Source of the DNA: an uncultured Bacteroidia bacterium
GTDB lineage: Bacteria > Bacteroidota > Bacteroidia > Bacteroidales > UBA932
Reading direction: 5' to 3'
Assembly (NCBI GenBank): GCA_902792815.1
Contig: CADBAY010000010.1
Span: forward strand, 1 to 64,000
Length of the DNA stretch: 64,000 nt
Position 1 is the stretch's first letter; each line of letters opens with the position of its first letter. Shown piece by piece: positions 26,955 through 36,133 of the stretch. Both the position numbers and the translations under genes were made by a program. The notes beneath the pieces were generated by a model, which worked only from the letters and a program-made list of their open reading frames with translations, made no database searches and was not told the origin of the DNA.

Positions 26955-26984
26955 AAACGGCAGGCCGAAGCCTGCCGCTATTTG
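26951..26984. terminator. bidirectional terminator between CapA and TPR genes
   Basis: Perfect 8-bp stem CGGCAGGC / GCCTGCCG (26958-26965 and 26970-26977) with loop CGAA. It is preceded by a run of A (T-run on the minus strand, serving the gene ending at 27001) and followed by CTATTTG. Confidence 0.8.
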
Positions 26985-27000
26985 TTTATGTGCCAAGCGC

Positions 27001-28323
27001 CTACTGCTGTGCGCCAGCTACCATTGCTGAATACTTTTCGTACTTCTGCTGATAAGACTCGTCAGCGGTACGGAAGCGGAAGCATGCATTCTTAAGATAC
27101 TCTGCCACAGCCACTTTGGTATTCTCATCCTTGAGCACGTCAAGAGCTTTCTCGAAAGGCTCGATGCAAGCCTTGAGGCTGCTCTCGAACTTCTCTACCA
27201 GAGCCATGTACTTGGCGTCATCCATCTCGTTGCTTGCCTCCTCGGAGTACTTGATGGCCTGGTTGTAGAACATCTGGCCCTTGCCGATAAATCCGTAAGC
27301 GTAGTTAGGATCGATCTCGGCGCACTTGTCATAAGCTGCCACTGCGTCTTCGATCTTGCCCAGCTGGTTGCAGATGTTACCCTCGACATAGTAGAGAGAA
27401 GCATTGTTGGGCTCGTTCTTCTTGGCCTCGCCGAGCAGCTCAAACAGACGGTCGGTGCTGCCATTGTTGCTCAGGTAGTAGTTGATAAGGCCAACCAGGA
27501 TGCTCTGGCTCTGAGGGAACTTCTGGAAGCCCTCCTCGAGGTAATCTTTGCTCTTCTCGGCATCACCGGCCTTCTCGGCAATGTCTGCCAGCTTGGCATA
27601 AGTCTCACCGTCCTCGCCGTAGTAGCCGATCTCCACGCTCTTCTCAAAGAATTCCTTTGCGCGGTCGTTGTTGCCGGCGAGCCATGCGGTGAAACCGGCG
27701 TTGTAGATGGAGTTGCTGTCCACCTGGCAAACAGGCTCGGCAGCGTTGGCGCGAGCAGCCTTCTCAAAGTAGTCGGAAGCCTTTGCGAGGTCGCCGAGAG
27801 TGTAGGCGGTGTAAGCCTCGTCGATGTACTTGCCGGCTATGGAGAGGATGGCTCCGGTGATGTCTTTGGTCTTGGCGTGCTTGACATCCAGCTCGTTAGC
27901 CTTGCTGTAAGCTTCCAGGGCCATATCCAGTGCATTCTCGTACACAGGTTTGGTGATCTCAATCAGCCCAAGCTGACCGGCAGCGTTGAAGTAGTAGTTG
28001 CGGGTAGGATAGACCTCCTTGTCCCACTCCTGTCCACCAAGGGTGACCTTCTCTACGGAGACGGGCTTCTCGTTGCCGGACACAAGCTGAAGCTCCTGAC
28101 GGCTTGCGTTGATCCAGCCGTTGCCGGCGGGAGCATCGTAAGCATCGACCAAAGCCTTGCCGTACTTGATCCAGGTTGCGAACTTGGTGTTCTTCTTCGG
28201 ATTCTCCACATCCTTCTTGGCGTTCTCCACTGCGTTCTGGGCTGCAGAGACTGATTTGACCTGTGCGTTAACTGCCGAGGTCATCACGGCCAAAAGGGCC
28301 AAAACTGTAAAAATTCTTTTCAT
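27001..28323 (-). CDS. tetratricopeptide-repeat protein, exported
   Basis: 440 residues. Signal peptide ending VNAQ. The rest is helical and repeat-like: YIDEAYTAYTLGDLAKASDYF, NAGFTAWLAGNNDRAKEFFEK, DAEKSKDYLEEGFQKFP and IEDAVAAYDKCAEIDPNYA are TPR units. This kind of Bacteroidetes periplasmic TPR protein is usually a scaffold; no enzymatic domain is visible. It lies 18 bp after the gyrA stop on the same strand, so it is probably cotranscribed with gyrA. Confidence 0.8.
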   Translation of the reverse strand: MKRIFTVLALLAVMTSAVNAQVKSVSAAQNAVENAKKDVENPKKNTKFATWIKYGKALVDAYDAPAGNGWINASRQELQLVSGNEKPVSVEKVTLGGQEWDKEVYPTRNYYFNAAGQLGLIEITKPVYENALDMALEAYSKANELDVKHAKTKDITGAILSIAGKYIDEAYTAYTLGDLAKASDYFEKAARANAAEPVCQVDSNSIYNAGFTAWLAGNNDRAKEFFEKSVEIGYYGEDGETYAKLADIAEKAGDAEKSKDYLEEGFQKFPQSQSILVGLINYYLSNNGSTDRLFELLGEAKKNEPNNASLYYVEGNICNQLGKIEDAVAAYDKCAEIDPNYAYGFIGKGQMFYNQAIKYSEEASNEMDDAKYMALVEKFESSLKACIEPFEKALDVLKDENTKVAVAEYLKNACFRFRTADESYQQKYEKYSAMVAGAQQ

Positions 28324-28341
28324 CGCTATAAGATTTTTGTA

Positions 28342-30861
28342 TTATTCAACGTTCTCTTCGCTAGTATTATCCGATTCTTCTCCGGAATCCTCGGCTCCAG
28401 CCACCGGGCAGACTGCTGCAATTGAATCTCCCTCGCGTATGGCTATCAGCTTGACGCCTTGTGTGGCGCGGCCAGCAACCCTGATGTCCTGAACTGCCAT
28501 CCTTATGGTCAGACCGGATTTGTTGATAATCATCAGGTCATTATCTTCAGTTACGGACTTAATTGCAACAAGCGGGCCAGTTTTTTCGGTGATGTTGATG
28601 GTACGCACTCCCTTGGCTCCGCGGGCAGTCTTGCGGTACTCCTCGGGGGCGGTCCTCTTGCCGAAGCCGTTCTCGCTGACTACCAGCACGGTACGCTGTG
28701 CTGCATCCTCAGCTGAAGGGTCCAGTGAGATGGCGCCGATGACCTCGTCGTCATCGTCGATATTTATTCCGCGCACACCGCTCGAACCGCGGCCCAGGCT
28801 CCTGAGCTCCGCCTCGTCGAAGCGGCAGCAGCGGCCCTTGCGGGCGGCGATCATAATCTCGTGGCGGCCGTCGGTAAGCAGGGCGTCGAGAAGCTCGTCT
28901 CCCTCGCGGATGTTGATGGCTATGATACCCTTGTTGAAGCTGCGGGAGTTGGTGTAGTCGGCCAGGTCGGTCTTTTTGATCACACCCCTCTTGGTCACCA
29001 GGATCACGTAACGCTCGGCATCCATATCGGCATTCTTGGGCAGAGGGATGTTGAGGTAGGTGCGGATCTTATCTTCAGCGTCGATGGCAAGGAGGTTCTG
29101 GACGGCGCGGCCCTTGGATGTGCGGGTGCCCTCGGGCAACTCGTACACCTTCTTGCAGTAGCGTACGCCCTTGTCGGTGAAGAACAGCATCACCGAATGC
29201 ATATTGGCCACATAGATGTGCTCTATGAAGTCCTCGTCGCGCGTGGAGCTGGCCTTCTTGCCCACTCCGCCGCGGCTCTGGGTACGGAATTCGGCCAGAG
29301 GGGTGCGCTTGATGTAACCCATGTGCGATATGGTAATGACCACATCCTCGTCGGGATAGAAATCCTCGGGGTTGAACTCGTCGGCGCTGAGGGTGATTTC
29401 GGTACGGCGAGGGTCGCTGTACTTGGCCTTCATCTCGGCGGATTCCTGCTTGACTATGGCAAGCTGCTCGGCCTCGCTGGAGAGAATCTGGCGGCAACGG
29501 GCGATGAACTTCTCGAGCTCGTCGTATTCTGCCTGCAGACGCTCTTTTTCGAGTCCGGTGAGCTGGCGCAGACGCATCTCCACGATGGCCGTGGCCTGAA
29601 TCTCGGTAAATCCGAACGTTGCCATAAGCTCGGCCTTGGCGTCATCGACGCTCTTGGAGTGGCGGATTATGGCTACGATCTCGTCGATTACGTCGATGGC
29701 TTTGAGCAGGCCTTCCAGGATGTGGGCGCGCTTGAGAGCCTTGTCGAGCTCGAACTTGGTGCGGCGCACCACAACCTCGTGGCGGAATTCCACGAAGTTC
29801 TCTATCATCTCCTTGAGGGAGAGAGTGCGGGGACGGCCTTTCACCAGAGCCACGTTGTTTATGGCGAAGCTCGACTGAAGGGCGGTGTACTTGAACAGGG
29901 TATTCAGCACCACGTTGGAGTTGGCGCCCATCTTGAGAGGAATTTCGATACGTATGCCCTCGCGGTTGGTGAGCTCGAGCAGGTCGGCTATGCCCTCTAT
30001 CTTCTTGTCACGCACAAGCTCGCCGATGTGGGCGATCATGTCGCGCTTGTTGACCATGTACGGGATTTCGGTGACGACTATGGTCTCGCGGCCGTTGTCG
30101 GCGACTTCGATCTCGGTCTTGGCGCGGACCACCACCCTGCCGCGGCCGGTGCTGTATGCATCAACTATGCCCTGACGGCCCATGATAATACCTCCGGTGG
30201 GGAAATCGGGGCCCTTGACGTATTCCATCAGCTCCTCGGTGGTAATGTCGGGATTGTCGATGTAGGCACAGATAGCGTCACATATTTCGCCAAGGTTGTG
30301 CGGGGCCATGTTGGTGGCCATACCGACGGCGATTCCGCTGGAACCGTTGAGAAGGAGCAAAGGAAGCTTGGTGGGCAGCACGGTGGGCTCCTGGAGGGAG
30401 TCGTCGAAGTTGAGTGCCATATCCACCGTATCTTTGTCGATGTCGGCAAGAATATCTTCCGTCATTTTGGCCAGCTTGGCCTCGGTGTATCGCATCGCCG
30501 CCACGGGGTCGCCGTCCATGGAACCGAAGTTACCCTGTCCGAAAATAAGCGGATAACGCTGGTTCCAAGGCTGCGCCAGACGCGCCATGGCGTCGTAAAC
30601 GCTGGAGTCGCCGTGGGGATGATATTTACCCAGAACTTCACCTACAATACGGGCGGACTTTTTGGTCTGGCCGCTGAAGTTCAGGCCCAGGCCGTCCATT
30701 CCGAAAAGAACGCGGCGCTGCACGGGCTTAAGGCCGTCCCTCACGTCCGGGAGGGCACGTGACACTATGACGGACATCGAATAATCGATGTATGCAGTGC
30801 GCATTTCGTGGTCTATTTCAACAGGCTCTATATAGCCATGCACGATTTCTTCACTATCCAT
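28342..30861 (-). CDS. gyrA: DNA gyrase subunit A
   Basis: 839 residues. The breakage-reunion domain has catalytic Tyr 125 in [10 protein letters not shown] and the quinolone-region motif [10 protein letters not shown] with Ser 86 and Asp 90 in the positions linked to quinolone sensitivity. The C-terminal pinwheel has the GyrA box QSRGGVGK, which separates GyrA from ParC. With GyrB (not in this window) it introduces negative supercoils. It ends in an acidic tail ([12 protein letters not shown]). The promoter box is at 30886-30893, giving a leader of roughly 20 nt. The TPR gene follows. Confidence 0.97.
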   Translation of the reverse strand: MDSEEIVHGYIEPVEIDHEMRTAYIDYSMSVIVSRALPDVRDGLKPVQRRVLFGMDGLGLNFSGQTKKSARIVGEVLGKYHPHGDSSVYDAMARLAQPWNQRYPLIFGQGNFGSMDGDPVAAMRYTEAKLAKMTEDILADIDKDTVDMALNFDDSLQEPTVLPTKLPLLLLNGSSGIAVGMATNMAPHNLGEICDAICAYIDNPDITTEELMEYVKGPDFPTGGIIMGRQGIVDAYSTGRGRVVVRAKTEIEVADNGRETIVVTEIPYMVNKRDMIAHIGELVRDKKIEGIADLLELTNREGIRIEIPLKMGANSNVVLNTLFKYTALQSSFAINNVALVKGRPRTLSLKEMIENFVEFRHEVVVRRTKFELDKALKRAHILEGLLKAIDVIDEIVAIIRHSKSVDDAKAELMATFGFTEIQATAIVEMRLRQLTGLEKERLQAEYDELEKFIARCRQILSSEAEQLAIVKQESAEMKAKYSDPRRTEITLSADEFNPEDFYPDEDVVITISHMGYIKRTPLAEFRTQSRGGVGKKASSTRDEDFIEHIYVANMHSVMLFFTDKGVRYCKKVYELPEGTRTSKGRAVQNLLAIDAEDKIRTYLNIPLPKNADMDAERYVILVTKRGVIKKTDLADYTNSRSFNKGIIAINIREGDELLDALLTDGRHEIMIAARKGRCCRFDEAELRSLGRGSSGVRGINIDDDDEVIGAISLDPSAEDAAQRTVLVVSENGFGKRTAPEEYRKTARGAKGVRTINITEKTGPLVAIKSVTEDNDLMIINKSGLTIRMAVQDIRVAGRATQGVKLIAIREGDSIAAVCPVAGAEDSGEESDNTSEENVE

Positions 30862-30885
30862 AAATTAACTATGCTTATAAACATA

Positions 30886-30893
30886 CAAAGTTA
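30886..30893 (-). promoter_or_regulatory. -7 box for gyrA
   Basis: TAACTTTG on the minus strand, 24 nt upstream of the gyrA ATG; no good -33 box seen. Confidence 0.5.
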
Positions 30894-30915
30894 ATAAAAA
30901 TTTAGGAAAAATTGC

Positions 30916-30923
30916 CATATTTG
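30916..30923 (+). promoter_or_regulatory. -7 box candidate for the Clp-N gene
   Basis: CATATTTG, one mismatch from TAnnTTTG, ending 4 nt before the ATG at 30928. Confidence 0.4.
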
Positions 30924-30927
30924 CGGC

Positions 30928-31488
30928 ATGGATTTAAGCTTTTCGGAAGAATTTCTGCAAGTTCTCGAAGTGAGCCGTGACGAGGCTCTGCGCACCGGCT
31001 GGCACAACATCTGCCCCGACCATATAATGCTCGCAATTTTACGGCTCGGCAGCCCCCGTATCAGCGCTGCGCTGGAGGGTGCCGGTGTCGATCCGAGTCT
31101 CTTTAAGGAGAGCATAGACGAGGCCATTTTCATCAGCGAGCAGGTACCTTGGAGCGAGCGCGGAACCATCAACCTGTCGGACTCTTCCCTCTCGATGCTC
31201 CAGCACGCATCGCTTGAGGCCGCACGCTGCCACGACAACAGCCTCTCGCCCCTGCATTTCCTGCTGGCGGTATGCCGCATAGCAGGATGCTACAGCCACG
31301 ACTTCCTGAGCACGCACGGCGTAGGCCTGAGGCCGCTCATAGAGGGCGCCGGAGAAGATTGGAGCCTCTACGGGCTCGCCCCCATGGAGAAAAGCGAAGC
31401 CGCAGCCCCGGACCCTCAGGCCCTGGCCGCGGCTATCGAGCAACGCATCCGCGAAGGTTATACAACCGACAATCCTATAGTCAGTTAG
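30928..31488 (+). CDS. stand-alone Clp N-terminal (adaptor-binding) domain protein
   Basis: 186 residues. Two Clp-N repeats: residues about 5-75 (FLQVLEVSRDEALRTGWHNI then PDHIMLAILRLG) and about 80-150 (SMLQHASLEAARCHDNSLSP then LHFLLAVC). In full ClpA/ClpC/ClpB proteins this domain recruits substrates and adaptors; here no AAA+ domain follows. Short Clp-N proteins may modulate Clp proteases by competing for adaptors, which is inference. Divergent from gyrA and convergent with the nucleoside phosphorylase; the two stop codons overlap (TTAG at 31485-31488). Confidence 0.8.
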   Translation: MDLSFSEEFLQVLEVSRDEALRTGWHNICPDHIMLAILRLGSPRISAALEGAGVDPSLFKESIDEAIFISEQVPWSERGTINLSDSSLSMLQHASLEAARCHDNSLSPLHFLLAVCRIAGCYSHDFLSTHGVGLRPLIEGAGEDWSLYGLAPMEKSEAAAPDPQALAAAIEQRIREGYTTDNPIVS

Positions 31489-32354
31489 GCTGTCATACGG
31501 TCCAGCGCCAGCTGAACCAGCTGTGCCACGCGGGGCTTATAATCGGTGTTGGCATCTTTGAGATACCTGTGAGCGATGGCGCAGCACACGGTACCGGCAT
31601 TGTGCCCGAGCTTGGCAGCCATACCCGCCAGAGCCGAACCTTCCATCTCGAAATTGGTAATCTTGTACCCCTTGAAAGAGAACGACTCGAAGTCTTCGAG
31701 CATATTGGGCATTGCAAGGCCCTGGCGTACCACGCGCCCCTGAGGCCCGTAGAAGCCGGAAGCGGAGATGGTCATACCCTTGACCGTGCAGTCGATGAAC
31801 CTGTCGATGATGGCCTGCCCGGCACGCACGAAGTAAGGATCGGGAAGGTGCTTGTTCCAGTGCACATGCTCTTTGAAAGCATCTTCAAAGTCCTGCAGGG
31901 CGATGCTCTCACGGTTTTCATACCAGTTGAGAAGGCCGTCGCAACCTACGGAAATATGTGAGAAGATAAACGATCCGAGGGGAATCTCGGGCTGAATGGC
32001 GCCGCAGGTGCCGATGCGAAGGATGTTCAAGGTCTTGTGCTCGGGCTTTACCTCGCGGGTATTGAAGTCAACGTTGGCCAGGGCATCCAGCTCGGTCATC
32101 ACAATGTCGATATTGTCGGTGCCTATACCGGTAGAGAGAGCGGTCACCTTCTTGCCGTTGTAAATGCCCGTAGCCCAAACGAACTCGCGGGACGCACCTT
32201 CACACTCAATGGAGGAGAAATAAGACTTGACCATGGCCACGCGGCCGGGGTCGCCGACCAGGATAACAGTGTCGGCCAGCTGCTCGGGACGGATGTGCAG
32301 ATGGAATACAGAACCGTCGCCGTTGATAATGAGTTCAGATTCGGGAATACGCAT
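31485..32354 (-). CDS. nucleoside phosphorylase, uridine-phosphorylase-like
   Basis: 289 residues from the ATG at 32354; the frame is open to 32432 but the extra 26 residues lie in the DUF4293 gene's 3' end. The family motifs are VILVGDPGRVAMV near the N-terminus, IGTCGAIQPEIPLGSFI, and NFEMEGSALAGMAAKLGH where the Met-Glu pair contacts ribose. It performs phosphorolysis of nucleosides for base salvage in the cytoplasm. The sequence looks closest to the uridine phosphorylase branch of PNP/UDP proteins, but base specificity is uncertain. It follows DUF4293 by 11 bp. Confidence 0.82.
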   Translation of the reverse strand: MRIPESELIINGDGSVFHLHIRPEQLADTVILVGDPGRVAMVKSYFSSIECEGASREFVWATGIYNGKKVTALSTGIGTDNIDIVMTELDALANVDFNTREVKPEHKTLNILRIGTCGAIQPEIPLGSFIFSHISVGCDGLLNWYENRESIALQDFEDAFKEHVHWNKHLPDPYFVRAGQAIIDRFIDCTVKGMTISASGFYGPQGRVVRQGLAMPNMLEDFESFSFKGYKITNFEMEGSALAGMAAKLGHNAGTVCCAIAHRYLKDANTDYKPRVAQLVQLALDRMTA

Positions 32355-32365
32355 AATATTGAATT

Positions 32366-32770
32366 TTAGTGTTTTCTGCGATTTGAAGAACGAAGGCGCG
32401 AGGAACTTCTGACCAGAAGCTCGTCCGCCCAAATGGCACGTGCGGCAAGCACATCAAGTATGATGGCCACGAAGGGGAATATCGCCGGGACGTGAAAAAC
32501 CGGATTGTTGCCGGTGATGATGAAGTCTACCACAAGCCAAGCCTGGAAAGCCAGGGTAATGAGGGCGGCCAGCACGGTGGTACGCACCTGGAATACCCTG
32601 AAGCGCCAGGTAGTGAGGGCAAGGAGATGGAGCAAAGTGACTACAGAGAGGAGCACGGCGTAAGGCCAATAAGACACAAAGCTTATATCTCCTGCCTTGT
32701 CACAAAAGAACATTGCGCCCAGAAGGGCGGTGGAAATAGCCAGATAAAGGGTTTGAACTCTCTGCCACAT
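32366..32770 (-). CDS. DUF4293 family membrane protein
   Basis: 134 residues starting MWQRVQTLYLAIS, the usual opening of this Bacteroidetes-specific family, with about four hydrophobic helices (YWPYAVLLSVVTLLHLLAL and IFPFVAIILDVLAARAI). The C-terminus is Arg/Ser-rich. No function is known. It lies 2 bp after the LytTR regulator and 11 bp before the nucleoside phosphorylase; the three genes form one unit. Confidence 0.85.
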   Translation of the reverse strand: MWQRVQTLYLAISTALLGAMFFCDKAGDISFVSYWPYAVLLSVVTLLHLLALTTWRFRVFQVRTTVLAALITLAFQAWLVVDFIITGNNPVFHVPAIFPFVAIILDVLAARAIWADELLVRSSSRLRSSNRRKH

Positions 32771-32772
32771 AA

Positions 32773-33657
32773 TCAGATACGCGAATTGAAGCGGGCCAGA
32801 ACGGCCTGCTCGTAAGTCTTTGAAACCGGGATTTGCGGAGTGGCGTCGCTCTCCAGGTCGAGGATGTACCCATCACGCGAGGAACTTAGCAGACGCACCT
32901 TCCGTATGTTAACTATAAATTTTCGGTGACAGCGAACCAGGTCGCTGTCGGCAAAACTGTCTTCAACCGTCTTGAGACGGCAACGGAGCATGTATTTCTT
33001 CATCGTGCCCGTGCTGTCGGTGTACCACACCTGGATGTAATTGTCGTCCGACTCGATAAAGTACAGATTATCCGAGTGAATGGAGAACTTGAGCACTCCG
33101 GAGTTATCGAAAAGGGTTATGCGCCTGTCGGCCACGGGGTAAGCGGGGGCATCGCTCACCACATTGTCGTAGTTCATCAGGCGTATGGTATTGTCTTTCT
33201 CTTCAAGCATAAAATACTGCCCCGAAAGCACGTAGGGAATGGCCAGCGAGATGGTGGTATAGACCACGGCGCTGAGGAACAGCGGCCAGAAGCTTGTATG
33301 CTCCAGGTTGATGATGCCGAACTTGTGCCCTTCCAGCGTGAAAAAGGTGTAAAGCAAAGCTATTACCAGCACCTCGGCAACATCCCACAGGATAAAATGC
33401 AGGTAGGTAAAATTCTCCGAGTTCCGCATGATGTACTGCCCTACTTTGCTGAAGCACACTATGGCAAGCGAGATGGCGTAAAACACCACGGTAAAGAGGA
33501 AGGCCTCGCTGCGCCCGAGGTTAAACCAGGCGTTGTGCGAAAAAGGCACGCTCACCAGCAGGAACACCAAAGAGAAAAAGGCCGCGAAAGTCACGGTCAT
33601 TATCAGCTGGTGTTTACCCAGAAGCACCTTTGGAAACTGGTCCTTGAGTGAGTGCAT
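32773..33657 (-). CDS. membrane-bound LytTR-family regulator
   Basis: 294 residues. Residues about 15-160 hold four or more transmembrane helices (TVTFAAFFSLVFLLVSVPF and SFWPLFLSAVVYTTISLAIPY). The last 100 residues are a LytTR DNA-binding domain (LYFIESDDNYIQVWY, DSDLVRCHRKFIVN and IPVSKTYEQAVL). No receiver domain and no adjacent histidine kinase, so it is a one-component sensor by structure. It may control its own operon; no binding site is visible. The start is 8 nt from a TATATTTG box and divergent from fabF. Confidence 0.85.
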   Translation of the reverse strand: MHSLKDQFPKVLLGKHQLIMTVTFAAFFSLVFLLVSVPFSHNAWFNLGRSEAFLFTVVFYAISLAIVCFSKVGQYIMRNSENFTYLHFILWDVAEVLVIALLYTFFTLEGHKFGIINLEHTSFWPLFLSAVVYTTISLAIPYVLSGQYFMLEEKDNTIRLMNYDNVVSDAPAYPVADRRITLFDNSGVLKFSIHSDNLYFIESDDNYIQVWYTDSTGTMKKYMLRCRLKTVEDSFADSDLVRCHRKFIVNIRKVRLLSSSRDGYILDLESDATPQIPVSKTYEQAVLARFNSRI

Positions 33658-33665
33658 AGCTTCTG

Positions 33666-33673
33666 CAAATATA
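33666..33673 (-). promoter_or_regulatory. -7 box for the LytTR-DUF4293-phosphorylase unit
   Basis: TATATTTG on the minus strand, 8 nt before the ATG at 33657. It faces away from the fabF box at 33685-33692. Confidence 0.55.
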
Positions 33674-33684
33674 TGAAAAATTTG

Positions 33685-33692
33685 TATATTTG
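33685..33692 (+). promoter_or_regulatory. -7 box for fabF
   Basis: TATATTTG at 33685-33692; a poor TTCTG stands where the -33 box would be. It is 20 bp from the fabF start codon. Confidence 0.5.
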
Positions 33693-33712
33693 CGGCCTAA
33701 TACAAACCCGTT

Positions 33713-34957
33713 ATGAGCAAAAGAGTAGTCGTCACCGGACTGGGCGTCCTGTCATGCGTCGGAAACGATGTAAAGAGTTTTTGGAGCAACCTTAAGAACG
33801 GTGTATGCGGTATTGATTATATAAACGAATTCCCCACTGACGGCCTTCCAGTAAAGATCGCCGGCAAGATACGCAACTTCAATCCCGAAGAATACGGCAT
33901 GGACAAGGCCTTTGTCCGCAAGCAGGATCCCTTCACGGTTTTCGCCATGGCCTCCGCCTGGCAGGCCATGAACGACTCCGGACTGGTGTCGGGAGAGAAC
34001 ATCGAGCCCGGCAGGCTATCGACCTACGTAAGCTCCGGAATCGGCGGATTCGAAACCATTCAGCGTGAAGTGACCAAAATGGTGGAAGATCCCAGCGGAC
34101 AGTGGATTTCTCCCCTCTTCGTCCCTACCATGATTGCCGATATGGCAGGAGGCCAGATTGCCATTAAATACGGTGCGCAAGGCTCATGCATCGGTATCGT
34201 CACCGCCTGCGCCACCGCCACCCACTCCATCGGAGAAGCTTTCAGGGCCATCAAGCACGGCTACACCGACGCAGTCATTGCTGGAGGCACCGACCATTGC
34301 GCCATTCCCATAGGAGCCGCGGCATTCGGTAACGCCCGAGCGCTTACCCGCGCCGAGGATCCCCAGCGCGCCAGCCTGCCCTTCAATGCCAACAGGGGCG
34401 GATTCGTAATGGCCGACGGCAGCGCCGTCCTCATCCTTGAAGAGCTTGAGCACGCACTCAAGCGCGGTGCGCATATATATGCCGAGGTTACCGGTTACGG
34501 GAGCACCTGCGACGCATACCACGCCACGGCACCACGTCCGGACGGAAGCACCCAGGCTGCCTGTATCAGGGAGGCCCTCGACCAGACCGGCTACGACCCC
34601 GAGAAGGACTGCGTGTATATCAATGCCCACGGTACCGGTACCAAGCTGAACGACGTGGCCGAAACCGCGGCATACAAAATCGCCTTCGGGGAGAGCGCCT
34701 ACAAGATTCATATCAGCAGCACCAAGTCGATGCACGGGCATATGTTCGGAGCATCGGGCGCAGCGGAGGCCATTGCGGCCATCCTGGCGCTCGAAGAGGG
34801 CATCGTACCCCCGACCATCAACCTTGATACTCCCGATCCGGAGTGTGACCTTGACTATACGCCCAACAAGGCGGTGAAGGCTCCGCTTACGCTCAGCCTT
34901 TCCGACTCTTTCGGGTTCGGCGGACATAACGCCTGCCTGGCGTTCAGGAAGCTATAA
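33713..34957 (+). CDS. fabF: beta-ketoacyl-ACP synthase II
   Basis: 414 residues of the thiolase fold. Active-site Cys 166 in VTACATATHSIGEA, the first His in INAHGTGTKLND and the second in SMHGHMFGASGA complete the Cys-His-His triad of the FabF/KAS II class. It elongates acyl-ACP with malonyl-ACP in fatty acid synthesis. No acpP or other fab gene is next to it, so it could be a second FabF-type enzyme rather than the housekeeping one. A 29-bp conserved-loop hairpin starts 5 bp after its stop. Confidence 0.9.
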   Translation: MSKRVVVTGLGVLSCVGNDVKSFWSNLKNGVCGIDYINEFPTDGLPVKIAGKIRNFNPEEYGMDKAFVRKQDPFTVFAMASAWQAMNDSGLVSGENIEPGRLSTYVSSGIGGFETIQREVTKMVEDPSGQWISPLFVPTMIADMAGGQIAIKYGAQGSCIGIVTACATATHSIGEAFRAIKHGYTDAVIAGGTDHCAIPIGAAAFGNARALTRAEDPQRASLPFNANRGGFVMADGSAVLILEELEHALKRGAHIYAEVTGYGSTCDAYHATAPRPDGSTQAACIREALDQTGYDPEKDCVYINAHGTGTKLNDVAETAAYKIAFGESAYKIHISSTKSMHGHMFGASGAAEAIAAILALEEGIVPPTINLDTPDPECDLDYTPNKAVKAPLTLSLSDSFGFGGHNACLAFRKL

Positions 34958-34961
34958 TACA

Positions 34962-35035
34962 GTCAGAAACAGAAGCAGTGCCGGCGCCCCATAGAACTTG
35001 GTAAAAGGGGCGCCGGCACTGCTTCTGTTTCTGAC
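34962..35035 (+). repeat. 29-bp perfect hairpin with conserved 16-nt loop, downstream of fabF
   Basis: Arms 34962-34990 and 35007-35035 pair without mismatch. The loop 34991-35006 is ATAGAACTTGGTAAAA, differing at two positions from the loop of the hairpin after nadD. There is no T-tract. It lies between the convergent fabF and prfA genes, 9 bp from the prfA stop. Confidence 0.9.
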
Positions 35036-35044
35036 TCCAGCTGT

Positions 35045-36130
35045 TTATTCGCCGGCTTCCTTGAGGCGCTCGGCGTTCTCGGCTATCTGAAGCTGGTCGA
35101 TACAATCCTGGATATCACCGTCCATAAACACGGGCAGATTGTACATGCTCCAGTTGATACGATGGTCGGTCACACGGCCCTGGGGATAATTGTAGGTGCG
35201 GATCTTGGCACTGCGGTCGCCGGTGCTTACCATGGTCTTACGCTTGGCTGCGATACCGTCGAGATACTTCTGATGCTCCAGATTGTAGAGTCGCGTACGG
35301 AGTTCTTCGAAAGCGCGGTCTTTGTTCTTGAGCTGCGAGCGCTCCTCCTGGCACTGGACCACCAGGCCGGAAGGAATATGGGTAAGACGGACAGCCGAAT
35401 AGGTGGTGTTGACGCCCTGTCCGCCCGGGCCTGACGAGCAGAAAAGGTCGAGGCGGATATCGTCCCAGCTAAGGTCGATATCGAACTCTCCCGCCTCGGG
35501 AAAAACGGCCACGGACGCCGCCGAAGTCTGGATCCTGCCCTGGGTCTCAGTCTGGGGGACGCGTTGCACGCGGTGCACTCCCGACTCATACTTCATTACG
35601 CCGTAAACACCGTCTCCGCTAAGCTTGAAAACTATCTGCTTAAAGCCTCCGGAGGTGCCGGGAGCCTGGTCGGTAACCTCGAGCTTCCATCCGCGATTCT
35701 CGGCAAAGTGCTGGTACATACGGAAAAGGTCGCCCGCAAAGATAGCGGCCTCGTCTCCTCCGGTACCGCCGCGGATTTCCACGATAGCATTCTTGCCGTC
35801 GTCGGGGTCGGCAGGAATGAGGAGAAGCTTGATCTCCTGCTCCAGGGCAGGCACCTTAGGCTCCAGCTCGGAGATCTCTTCACGGGCCATCTCGCGCAGC
35901 TCGTCGTCTTTCTCGTTCAGAAGTATGTCCTTGGCCGACTGGAGGTTGTCAAGCAGCTTCTCGTACTCATGCCCCTTGGCAATAATAGGTTCGAGCTCCT
36001 TGTAATCCTTGTTGAGCTGGACATATTTCTTCATGTCGGACATCACACCCGGGTCCGACAATTGGTCCTGTATAGACTTGAACTTTCCTTCGAGGGAAAG
36101 CACCTTTTCGAGCAGCGTATTCTCCGCCAT
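35045..36130 (-). CDS. prfA: peptide chain release factor 1
   Basis: 361 residues. The catalytic GGQ loop [14 protein letters not shown] and the PCRF domain region [15 protein letters not shown] define a class I release factor. It lacks the internal frameshift site typical of prfB, and its alignment with RF1 ([21 protein letters not shown]) supports RF1, which reads UAA and UAG. It starts 3 bp after the acyltransferase-like gene stop. Its 3' end faces the long hairpin behind fabF. Confidence 0.93.
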   Translation of the reverse strand: MAENTLLEKVLSLEGKFKSIQDQLSDPGVMSDMKKYVQLNKDYKELEPIIAKGHEYEKLLDNLQSAKDILLNEKDDELREMAREEISELEPKVPALEQEIKLLLIPADPDDGKNAIVEIRGGTGGDEAAIFAGDLFRMYQHFAENRGWKLEVTDQAPGTSGGFKQIVFKLSGDGVYGVMKYESGVHRVQRVPQTETQGRIQTSAASVAVFPEAGEFDIDLSWDDIRLDLFCSSGPGGQGVNTTYSAVRLTHIPSGLVVQCQEERSQLKNKDRAFEELRTRLYNLEHQKYLDGIAAKRKTMVSTGDRSAKIRTYNYPQGRVTDHRINWSMYNLPVFMDGDIQDCIDQLQIAENAERLKEAGE

Positions 36131-36133
36131 AAA

